Assembly: GCA_027886185.1 (NCBI GenBank)
Contig: WOAB01000317.1
Location: forward strand, 1,054,001 to 1,118,000
Length of the DNA: 64,000 nucleotides
From: Rheum nobile
Lineage: Eukaryota; Streptophyta; Magnoliopsida; Caryophyllales; Polygonaceae
Reading direction: 5' to 3'
In this document: in pieces, positions 1 through 10,323 of the stretch
How positions within the stretch are numbered: the first letter of the stretch is position 1
Layout of the letters: each line of letters starts with the position of its first letter
The notes under the pieces: generated by a model
The model's database searches: none
Seen by the model: only the letters and a program-made list of their open reading frames with translations
What the model was told of the DNA's origin: nothing
Position numbers and translations under genes: made by a program

Positions 1-285
1 TGAATAACCAGGGATGTTCAAGGCCAAAATGAACACAACAAGAGAACCTAGTTCTGTGAGAAGATGAAACTGTGTGATAGTTATTGTCTCGGTTTACATC
101 AAAGCCCGGGTGGTTCAAGACATCATGTTCACTACCTGGTCGAGTAAATCCGATAGCTACTCACTATGGGCGGTTCAAGGCTGAAACATGCTACCAGCCC
201 AGATGCAGTGATTTTTCGACTGTACTCTCAAAAGTCTTTCTATTTTTAACCAATGTTTAGAATCATTTCTATTCATGTGGGGGAT
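1..285 (+). mobile_element. 3' internal end of a Ty1/copia retrotransposon
   Basis: This is the non-coding tail between pol and the 3' LTR of a copia element whose body lies outside the window. It ends in a purine-rich tract (about 275-284, GTGGGGGA) directly before the TG of the LTR, the expected polypurine tract for plus-strand priming. No reading frame of pol is visible here. The element is on the plus strand because the polypurine tract precedes the LTR. Confidence 0.75.
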
Positions 286-1217
286 TGTTGGAACTCATTA
301 TTTGAATGTGGCGCCGATCACTTTTCCGGGCACAATTCCGGTGGGCTCCGGCCATTGTCAACACCGGGAAGTGGAAGCATTGACTTCCTCTACGCGAGTA
401 CATTCTCGTAGTGTACTCATACGACAAAAATGATTTCCGTTTGAATGAGAAATGGAGGCCCAAAGTAGCTTGCATGAAATGCAAGACTTGGGAAAAATAT
501 TGGAATAAAAGTGTATCCCACATTGGAAATTTGGAGGTAGAATTACCACCATATATAGAGGAGAAATGGACTCAAGGTTGTGGCCTTGGGTCATTACCCA
601 TTTTCAATGGGGAGAGGACCTAGCTAATCAAGCCCACACGCGCGCCGAGCCGGGTCGGGCGGGCTCGGGCCGGGTCGGATTGGACTTGGGCTTGCCAACG
701 CCCTATAAAGCCCATTAGTGGGCTTTGACCCAGCTACAGATTCGTAACGTCCAGAGCAGCTGCAACGTTCAAATTGAGATCTGTAACGTCCTCCTTCACT
801 AAATGCAGAATATTTGTAACGTTAAACAGAGATCTTCTGTAACGTGCACAAGATCTGCAACGGTCTCCTCTTCCGAGCTCTATATAAGAGCGGTATGCCT
901 CTCATTCTAAAATACATCGAACACAACCAAAACAATCCTCTTCCCTCTTCTCTGTCTTTCCGAAATAATCGAGTCTGAGAGTACTACACAGAGCGGTTCG
1001 TAGCCTTCTGCAGTTTTGGTTGCACAAACCAGAAGTTGTCAAGCAGTTGTATCCTGGGATTCGGAACGCCATCAACCCGTCGTAATACGGGACGTTTTCA
1101 GAATTAAGGAGAGAGATCTCGTTCTCGACTCTACTTCGTTCTTACGTTTGGTATAATTTCGTTTAATTCTTGTGCGATTTATACTTGCAGTTTACATATC
1201 AAATTTGCGTTCCTACA
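286..1217 (+). repeat. 3' LTR of the copia element (932 bp)
   Basis: The block starts TGTTGGAA and ends TTCCTACA, a short imperfect inverted repeat typical of copia LTRs. It has a TATA box (CTATATAAGAG, about 881-891) followed by a C/A-rich start region, so U3, R and U5 can be read in the expected order. U3 holds several copies of a GTAACGT-type motif between about 745 and 870. The other LTR is outside the window, so the target duplication (candidate TATGG, 1218-1222) cannot be checked. Confidence 0.8.
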
Positions 1218-3869
1218 TATGGTACTAGCTTGAAGTTTAGAATATGCATATGTGTATATATATATACACAATTATTCATCATCATTGCTCTTTGTCGAGT
1301 TTAGGAAAGTCATTGCTCTTTGTCGAGTTTAGGAAAGGTAGTGGCCTTCGCGAAAAATGCGGGTACGTACGTGCGCAAATGTGTGTATGAGCCTAATATA
1401 TAAGTTCTCTGTAGGATTCTATCTTAAAATAAATTGACAATAAGAGAAATAATCAACTAAGCTTATATACTAGAAAAGTTATGTCCAAATTTCAAATGTT
1501 GGATAAATTATGTATGTTATGTATATATTCTAACACTCTTAGACTTCCAAACAAATTAGTTCACAATCTAATTAAACTTCTAAATAATTTTTAAAAATTG
1601 ACTATTTTGAAACTTTTGTTAATTCACACGTTCAGAACAAAATGATTTTTAGCATCATCTGTATATCAACATAAGCCTTTACAAGATGCCAAGAATGCAT
1701 ATGCATTTTTTTTCCCTTTAATTTCTTTATATATCACTAGATTTCGCACGATATATATATTGGTAGCTAGCTTGTTGTTCTGTCTTTTGATACATCTTAT
1801 CTCATAATTCTGCTTACAAGCAACGCTGTCTTTTCCTTCCCACACATTCAAGTTAATTTTTAGACCCCACCACTTTCCACCTTTCAACTTTCTCCCCCTT
1901 TATTTTTGTTTGTTTATTTTTTACCCCAAAAACATACCCACAAAAAGTAAGCACTCAAATCCTTGTCAAAAGCCACTTATATAATAGTAGGCCCATTTTT
2001 CAACCTTATTGCTGTAGACACAGTCCTCTTCCTTCACTCAGACTCCAATTGGTTGGAGATTTTGGCTCCACTTTCACTATGTGTAGAAGATTCAAAATCA
2101 ACATCTTTTTTATTTTTTTTTATTATCTCTTCTTCTCCTTCTCTTTGTTGTTGTTGTTGTACAAGCTTATCTTCTCATCTCTTTATCTTCTTCTTTGCCC
2201 TTCCTTTATAAATTTTCTCAGTAGAAGAAGCTTTTTGTTCTTTTGGGAATTTGCTGCTCTGCATGGCTCTAAATGGGTCAACCCCAATTATATATACGAA
2301 TCTTGATAACAAAAAAATCACACTTTCATGTCATTTTCATCATATTATATAATGGTTTTTTACATATACACATAAGTAAATCTACAAGTCAATGCATATA
2401 TGATTGATCCAATTAATGGATATGATTGCTCCCTTGACTATATTTGCCGGGTAAAAAATGTAGGTGTGTGCATCAACACCGTGATTATTTGTCAACATAA
2501 TATAAAAATTAACACATAAAAAAATTGATCATTGACACCAGGAAAGTAATATGGGGTACATGTTAGTGTGACACGCCATCAATGATTTATATTACTAATA
2601 AAATAGTAGTTTCTTAGGGGTAATTAAATTGGAATCATAGTTTAATATATGTGAGGTCTAGACATATACAAACTTTAATTATGGGTGCAGTCGCACGTTC
2701 AGACTAATATATATCCTTTGGTGAATATGTAATTGTTGGAACGCCAAAGAGAATTTTACACACGAGAAGAATCGAACACGAGACATCCCGCTAAATGAAC
2801 GAGATTCGAATTCAAGAACCGTATTTGTCATCCAAATGAAAATTAATAATTATACATTGCCAATTAAAAGAGCAAGTAGAGATATAATTTGTTATCAACC
2901 GTTAATTAAAATTGTTATAGGAGTATATAGCTTTATGTATCTCTATAAACCTCCTAAAAATAGAAAACGAACAAATGAATTAATCAGAATAGCTAGTTAC
3001 AGCTATTCACACTTGCCAAGCCATGATTTACTTCTAATCTATTCGCTGGGCCCAGGAACTAACTTATGAAAGATATAATTATAGACTTTCATGATTATGT
3101 CATCCATTTTCCGGACTAATAAAGTGTAATTATTGATCTTAGCATGACCCTCAAATAGTTATATATATACACTTTTAATACACATCTTGCGTAATCTGAT
3201 GATGATTATGCTTCATGGAGAATGAAGATGACTGGACCTATGTATCTCGTATTGATCGAACATACTTAACAAATCATAGAAGAATGAAAATACATTTCCA
3301 CACGGCACATTCTACCAATATATTGTTGGGCTAAATTGGGCCCAATTCTTTTACTAAAACATTTACCCTGGGCTTTTCTGTAGCCCGTCAAAGTGGGCCC
3401 AACTTTGAAGCCACATTCCAATTACAATATTTTCCAAATTCCCCAGAAAAAAAAAATCTCAATTTGAAGCAAAAAGGAGGAGGAAAAATGATGCATTAAT
3501 AGAATACCTACTTCTATTCAACAACGTTGTCATTCCATCATCTTAAATCTTAATCTTAATCTTAACACACACAAAACAAGAAATCTTTCTTGAGGTCATG
3601 CCTAGTAGGGTAAAACAAGGTCTTAACATTACATCAATCAACTTGCAAATAACGTAAACGTTCAACAAACCCGAAAATATAGAACCTGCCGAAAATGACC
3701 TAGCAACTAAATTTGTAGAACCTCCAACATAATTCCAGTGCAAGAACATGTCTTCCATATAATCCTCCTACCAGTTTTCAACGCTCATTGTTGGCTTTGT
3801 TGTGTGCAGCGTTGTATGCAATTGGCAGCCAGCGAGTAAACACAAAAGCCTTCTCTAAAGTTTCTTCAT
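1218..3869. other. AT-rich intergenic region and VAP27 3' flank
   Basis: No convincing gene is seen. A long pyrimidine-rich stretch (about 2100-2210) has small open frames without family resemblance. A segment near 2755-2800 contains, on the minus strand, a GTTCGATTC box like a tRNA-type B box and may be a SINE remnant. The right end (about 3540-3869) should hold the 3' UTR of the minus-strand VAP27 gene. Confidence 0.6.
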
Positions 3870-6800
3870 TCATGTCTTCTTAAGAAGATATCCCAATAGG
3901 ATACCTATTATGCCAATGATTATAACATACATAAATGAGATGCCTCCGTGACGTCTATTAACTTCGCGTCTCAACACGTCCTGCAAGTATTAATCTTGAG
4001 TTAGCACCAACTTCAACCAGCATTATAATGGGTCAGAAATCCTATAACACTGAGAAATTGGTTCCTTTCCAACAAATTTAGATGCCATGCACTATTGAGT
4101 GTTCATCCAGAAATCCCTAAAATAATTTGGTTGAATTTGCTTAAAGATGTAGGTTTGCCTCTTCAATTATAATGAATCACAACCTCTATATCATGAATTT
4201 GCACGCAGCATGTCATAGAAAATCACTCAGAAGAGGAGCACAAGTGCATATTGAAATTTAGAGCATAGCCAACCCAGCATACAAGTGTCCAGATTGGTGA
4301 TCAGTCACCATAAATCAATGTGGAATCTACATCTAAGAAGAAAAAAACTTAATCAACATATCAAAATCTTAGACGTGCCATTTCAAACTATTAGTTGGTG
4401 TCATGTTTCTTACAGAAACTTAGAAGGCATATTTTAGTAGCAGTGCCAGTAATCTAACTTTGCAGCAAAGTGAAGATAGCTAATCCAGCTAAACAAACAC
4501 CGATTGTGAGTTTAAGACTATAGGCAAAACAATACTAAGCTGAGTTCCACTAGATTGGAGAACACAATAACTTACCAATTCCTGCTGTAGCCTTTTATTC
4601 TGCTGAATGGCAATACTTTTTTCCTCTGCCAGCTTGGCAATAAGAGCCCTTGGCTGTAATAGCATAGTAAGCACTTCAAAGATTGTGGAAGTATTCTTTA
4701 CGTTTACAAATACAATGTATAAGATAATCAAAACTAAAAAAATGTGCAAGTTTAGACAATATGCACTATTCTCAAGTATAGTGACACATTAACAAACAGT
4801 TTCGACCTGCTGACCTGCATACTTAAAAGATAATAGCATATGTGAAAGAAACTCTATTTTGATAAGGAATTCATATTGATGGTGGGCTTAAACTAAAAAA
4901 AAAACAAGACATGGCAAGTTTTATGTATAATGAGTTTAATGACACATTAACAAACAGTAACGACCTGCATACTAAAAGAGATAGCATATGTGAAAGAAAC
5001 TCTATTTGATAAGTATTCATATTGATGGCCACAAGGTTCAATTCCATATTAAGCGCTTAGATAGGATGTTAAGTACACACTAAGGATGAGAGACTGAGAG
5101 CAAATGAACCAAAATTTAGTATATAATTCAGAACAAAACCATTGTATGCCTGTTTTACACTTTTACCATTGAATTGTTCAAAAAATAGTTTTTGACAAGA
5201 TATTTGATGCAACTCGTGCTTTGTCTATTTGCTGGACTATATATCCCCTTCAGAATATCTCAAGTTCAGAACAAAATGCAACTCCAGAATCCAGATATGA
5301 TAATATAAATATTGGGAAAAATAATGAATCTCATCTGAAGTTAAAGAAGCATATAAAAGCCTTGATGGGTAGCAGTAACAGATAAATAGGAAATGTCATG
5401 AATGGAGGCAAGCATTTTAACCATGTGACTGCAACTCTAACAGTTCATGGAAAATGTGAGCATGAATAAAAAGAAAAGACCAGAAGGATGATGACTAATT
5501 ATACAAGAATAATAACAGAAGCATGTGAATAACAATAATCAAATAAAGCAGGCCACACATCCAATTTTACTTTAATTTAAGATAAACTACATAATGCTTG
5601 AGGTTTCCAGAATGAAATAGAAAACGAACCTGAGTTGAACTATCCTGATTATCAGTTGCTTTTGTAACCTGCAAGTCCACACTTAGAATCACTTCTCTTG
5701 CTAAAAGAAATTAAGATTGAGGAAACTAATAGTAATTCTCAACAAAGAATTCATAATCTTACAGCAGCAAAATCAGAACCACTAAAGCTTCCGTTCTCTG
5801 ATACAGAAGGCCTTGGTGAGGAACCTTCATCTGACCCTTCTGGCACTGGTGATGGTGGTCGTGGAGGTGATACATAAACCACTTTCAACTTGAACTCTTC
5901 AACAATATTCCCTGATTCCTTGCTGAACTGTTTTACAGGAAAACAAAATGATTTCAAGACCATAAACAGTTATACATGAAAACAACTCCTGCAGCTTTTA
6001 TACCATGCAGAAACACAAACTACTTTGATATTACCATGTCAAACACAATTCTCAATATAAACCATAAATCTCTTCCACGGCATTTAGTTTTGGTACAGTG
6101 CTTGACATACTTTCTTATGATTTAGAAAAGATCTCTCTTATTCCCATCATTTTGCTATTTAGTATCACAAACTATGGATGCATTCCCTAATTGCATATAC
6201 ACTACATGCAGTAACCACCGGTACAAGAGACAGGTTGGATCACTTTTTACTGTACGTAGAAGACCGGAATTAGAACAACAACATAATGTAGAAGACAAAA
6301 TGGATCTTTATAACTAACATTTTCAAAAGCAAAGTCCTCTTTTGTTGCAAGGCTTGACCATATAAATCTCAGATATACCAATTTTCATTTTGAAGCATAG
6401 AACAAATGCACATACATCAACCAATCAAAGCTAAGTGAACATTTATACAGATCATTCTATCAGCTACAATATAATGCAATAGTATTAACCATTTCAGCAG
6501 TCATATCCTTCGGCGTAGCCCCAGGGCTTGCAACCGCACTCTGGAGGAGAAATTTATCCTTGCATTGCATGTCTGGAGGAGCTTCTTTCTGTTGTTGCAT
6601 TGTCACTACATGGCATAGATAAAACACAGTTTAATTTTTGGAAAAGTACAAAAAAAAAAGATGAAAAATCAAAAGCTAAAAATCCATTGTCTAGAGAGAA
6701 TAATCTATGAAGGCAGAAATGGAGAATCGCACCTAAGACATTACAGGTAGAGCGGGGCAACACAATTCCAGTATTAGGTCGTACGCAATACTTCTTTGGA

Positions 6801-7197
6801 TTCGTCGTCTTTACCTAACAAACAGTTCAATCCCAATTTCATCCGAGATTTAAAATCAGATAAGCACAAATTCCAGATGAGAATTGGACAACAAACTGGG
6901 AATCGATGGGAAAACGATGAGATTTCAAGACAAATTAACAAAATCAACCTTGAAAGCGACGTGATTGTCTGTCTTGTTCGTCAGCTGCATGGTGCAAGAG
7001 ATCTGCTTCTTCAACTCAACTTGAAAATTTCAAATTTCATGGAGAGAGAGAACATACAGATTTCACGAATTAGCCACAGGTTAGGTGAAATTCGAAAAGG
7101 AAAAAGGGGGAAACCAAAAATCGGAAGAAGAAGGAAGAAACTCACAGGGAAATCGAAGCTCGAGGGGTTCGATGCTGAGGAGTTCGCCTGTCGCCAT
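3870..7197 (-). CDS. VAP27: VAP27-type vesicle-associated protein (MSP domain, ER membrane anchor)
   Basis: Eight coding exons on the minus strand: 7146-7197, 6949-7019, 6733-6814, 6490-6605, 5763-5927, 5630-5668, 4576-4653 and 3870-3980. They sum to 714 bp and give 237 aa in frame with GT/AG borders throughout. Residues about 6-125 form the major sperm protein domain, with the plant VAP27 signature TTNPKKYCVRPN at 44-55 and QCKDKFLLQ near 85. A proline/serine-rich linker (PPRPPSPVPEGSDEGSSPR) follows, then a short coiled coil (about 176-205). A C-terminal membrane segment (about 215-234) ends in KKT. VAP27 proteins are tail-anchored in the ER, bind FFAT-motif partners through the MSP domain and link ER to plasma membrane and cytoskeleton. 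The start ATG opens the conserved GELLSIEPLELRFPFELKKQ block. Length fits the family (about 220-260 aa) and no lesion is seen. Confidence 0.95.
4785..5030. repeat. Imperfect tandem duplication in a VAP27 intron
   Basis: Two copies of a segment of about 90 bp lie about 4785-4880 and 4940-5030. Both run from GACACATTAACAAACAGT through GACCTGCATACT and AGCATATGTGAAAGAAACTC to TTCATATTGATGG. They differ by small indels. They are inside the intron between the 5630-5668 and 4576-4653 exons, so the coding sequence is unaffected. Confidence 0.8.
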
Positions 7198-7784
7198 TGT
7201 TGTTGGTTGTTGACGAGAACGGAAACAGAGAGATCTCCTCGTAGCGTTATGGGGGGTGAGGGGTTGAAGTTGCGAGAATGGAAAATATATATTTTCAAAA
7301 TGTAATTTTCAAGAAATTAAAATGATATGTTTGTATTACTTTTAATAATAATAAGTAAACAACGTGGGACTGCGTTTTTCATGACCCACAGTATGCATGT
7401 TTTTCTTTTCCCTTAAACCATGACAATTTTTCAAGGGCGATTTGCAAAACTTTAATTGGTTGCTTTGATGAAATCTCAATCAATTATTAGTTAGGAATGA
7501 GATCGATATGTTATATACTTATATTTGTATTGTGTTGATAACCTATGTGTTAGTTATAGAGATAATTCAATGTCAGTTTGCATCTTTTTTATAACTAAGC
7601 TAAAAAATATATGGGCTCGTATATGATATATTATTATTAGGGAAAAGGTAAGGTGATAACGAGGCTTAAGAGATGAGTGACGATGCTTTAAGATTATCGG
7701 ATCAAGAAAAATAGTGCCTAAATCAGTCAAATAAAAAATTCGGATACAATTTAGCACGGCCGAATTTTTCAGAAAAAAACGCGT
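7198..7784. other. VAP27 5' flank, intergenic
   Basis: The VAP27 5' UTR and promoter should lie at the left end (about 7198-7320). The rest is AT-rich and shows no recognisable gene, RNA or transposon boundary. Confidence 0.5.
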
Positions 7785-8245
7785 CATGCATGCACATGTA
7801 TTTTAGTCTCGTATGCACACATATGTTGTTTTGCATGCACATACACGTTGTTTTCATGTGCACACACACATTGTTTTCATGTGCATACACACGTTGTTTT
7901 CATGTGCACACATAGGTCATTTCCGTATGCATACGTGGTTTTCATACGTATGCACACATGATATATCGTATGCGCTTTGATTCATTTTCATGTGCATACA
8001 TGCACACCTACGTTGTTTCACATGCACACATAGCACGTAGTGTATTTCGTATGAACAAACATGCCATTAATTTCACATGCACACAGTAGTATACTTCGCA
8101 TGCACACAATCGTGTTTTCATGTGCACACGTTTTGTTCATTCCATATGAACGCACGCGTTTTATGCATGCACACAAAAATAAATTTCACGTGCACACCAT
8201 AGTGTATTTGGCATGCACACAAATCTGCACTCCGCGTGCATGCGA
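7785..8245. repeat. Degenerate TGCACA-rich array with alternating purine/pyrimidine tracts
   Basis: About 460 bp consist of irregular repeats of CATGTGCACACA or CATGCACACA joined by short T-rich links such as TTGTTTT. Spacing is roughly 25-30 bp but not regular. Many blocks are strictly alternating purine/pyrimidine (for example TGCATGCACATGTA). Open frames through the array are by-products of composition. Similar arrays occur at 35330-35545 and 59100-60260. Confidence 0.8.
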
Positions 8246-8791
8246 ATCCGTCTTTTTCGCGAATAATTCACTTGTGTCGATTTTTTACCGAATTTTTGAA
8301 AAACGATATGGACACTCCGTTTACTTCCCATCTGACGGCTCTCATGCGTCCTCATTCCTCTCCTCCATTCTCATCCTCACCGGATCTCAACCTTTATTAA
8401 TTATTAACTATAAACAAAACCTATAATTTAGGTGGATTAGTTATCATATGAGCCAACTTTTATGTTAAAAAAATTCCTCTCATGAAATTAGTTTGAGCAA
8501 GCTACAAGTAGAGCTTAATTCATCACTTTAATTATAACATATAGAAGACATTATTTGATAAAATGGGTCGAAAGAAATTATAATAAAACATATGAAAGAC
8601 ATTACATATACCTTATCTAAAAAATCTTATAAATGATGCACCAAACACACTTGTCAATTTGATTATCAAAGAATTATTTGTGTTTTATATTAAGCAATTA
8701 ATGGCCATCACTCAAAAAACTCAAACTCACCTCTTGTCAATTTGATTATCAAAGAATTAATCAATTAAACCATCCATTGGATAATGGATAT
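8246..8791. other. AT-rich flank left of the gypsy element
   Basis: No gene is recognised. A 27-bp direct repeat containing CTTGTCAATTTGATTATC occurs at about 8650 and again about 81 bp further on. The last five bases before the LTR (8787-8791, GATAT) are the likely target duplication of the gypsy element. Confidence 0.55.
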
Positions 8792-9400
8792 CGATGACTC
8801 CCAAATTATCTAAGTAAATAAAGTATAAAGCTTACAAGAAACTTGGTCCTAGATGAACGCGATAAATCAATATCAACACAAGAATACAAACTCAAATAGA
8901 AGACGCGGTATATTATAGATGACGAACACAAAGCTTTTCGCTCTTTTACAATTATATGAGAATCACCACAGATCTTAAAAAAGCCAAAACAAGCTTATGG
9001 CAAAGTTTTTCTCTTTTTCTCGACCCCGATTTATGAGAGGTCTTGGGCTATTTATAGGCGAGGGGTCTTGCTCAAAGTCGGTTGATATGCGGAGATACGT
9101 GTCGTCTCATGATTCATCCAGTGACAGACGTCGGCGAGTAGGTGCAAGGCCGTGATTGGACCAGCTGGATGGGAAGACATGTGTCAAGCTGGAAAGATGC
9201 ATGGTTGGCATGCCCGGATTGGTCCGACGGGTTCGTGGCGGTTTGGTAGCGCCTGACAGATACTGTGCGGTCATGTATAATGAACGCGCTAGAGATGTCC
9301 TGTGATTTCTTGTTGCTTCTTTCTGCAACAAATTCCTTGAATCGCCGCGTCAGATATGTAGAACGCGTGAAAGTTATTATGAAAGAATGACGTACTATCA
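8792..9400 (-). repeat. 3' LTR of the Tat-type gypsy element
   Basis: This 609-bp block matches 31556-32172 closely from the GATGACTYCC start to the shared end GACGTACTATCA. The first base is C where the other LTR has T, so the terminal TG is mutated here. The purine tract expected next to a 3' LTR on the minus strand is present as AACAAGGGG (complement of about 9403-9411). Confidence 0.88.
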
Positions 9401-9573
9401 CAACCCCTTGTTTTGGCGAGTCATCACTGGCTTAGTCAAAACAACAAATAGTAATTGAGTACTTAAAATGAACGCGTTTTTTTGATACCTTGGTGGGCCT
9501 TTACCTGATCCCTTTTTGGTGGGCCGACCCCTCTGGCTTTTGGGCCTGGTAAGTGGGGGCCCATCTGTCTTGT

Positions 9574-10279
9574 TATAAATAGGATGGGTCAGAAGGCGGG
9601 CGGGAAGTCACCCCACTTTCCACACTCTTCCTTTTCTCTCTCCTGACGATTGCGGTTCTAGACGGTTTTCAGTCCCTTCTACATCGATTCTCCCATCAAA
9701 ACTACCAGGTAAACACCTCCTTCTTTTGGTCGCCATTGTTGTTATGTATGTGCGAAATTTCCGGATTGGGAGGGGGGTCGTGATTTTCTTTTCCGGTGGG
9801 TTTTATCGTGACTGTGCGAGGGCATGGGGTTGTTCGCCGGAGCATCCTTGTGTAGGGGTTAGTACGGGCGGCTGGGGGGTTTTGACGGCGAGGGATAGGT
9901 TTCCGATCGTTAAGAGATCATTCCGAGTTCGGGATTTTTACGAACCTGGGGAGGCGAAGGGACGTGTACTGGTGGTGGGAAAGAAATGGGAGTGGGGGGA
10001 AATGTTCCTGGCTTTTTCCGACTCCAAGTTGACTCTTAACCCGACCTACTCCTTTCTCTTTTTCTTTTTCTTGGTCAACCCGGTCCTATGTTTCTCAGAG
10101 AACCCGATCCTAACCTTTTTCGGCGTCTTGGGTGTAGAGCTCTTCCTCTTGCTCAACCTTTTCCCTTCTCTGTTGATGGCGTGGTGATTCATACCTCTTT
10201 TCCTCGTGTCCTCTCCCTTGGGCGGCTTTGTATTTTCTTTCACCGTGCTAAGCCTTCTTTTGTTTTACCTTGTTTCCAG
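9574..10279 (+). promoter_or_regulatory. Promoter and 5'-UTR intron of the antisense ORF
   Basis: A plant-type TATA box, TATAAATA (9574-9581), lies on the plus strand inside the minus-strand retrotransposon. It is followed by a pyrimidine-rich leader. A good donor (ACCAG|GTAAAC, intron from 9709) pairs with a good acceptor (TTTCCAG|AGAG, exon from 10280). The first ATG after the acceptor is at 10324 and opens the aORF. Taken together the aORF appears to have its own transcription unit opposite to gag-pol. Confidence 0.6.
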
Positions 10280-10323
10280 AGAGTTTGAGAGAACGCGTGA
10301 CAACTTCAGGTTGCTATTTTAGG

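Noticed and set aside
1963..2306. Overlapping open frames in a T-rich stretch
   Set aside because: Low-complexity Phe/Leu/Ser composition, no family motif and no splice or start context that supports a gene.
2755..2800. Possible SINE B box; a similar one is at about 32795-32810 in an SPX intron
   Set aside because: Only the B-box-like GTTCGA core is present; A box, tail and target duplication were not found, so no element is called.
8061..8426. 121-codon open frame
   Set aside because: It lies mostly within the TGCACA-rich array, so its composition explains the frame.
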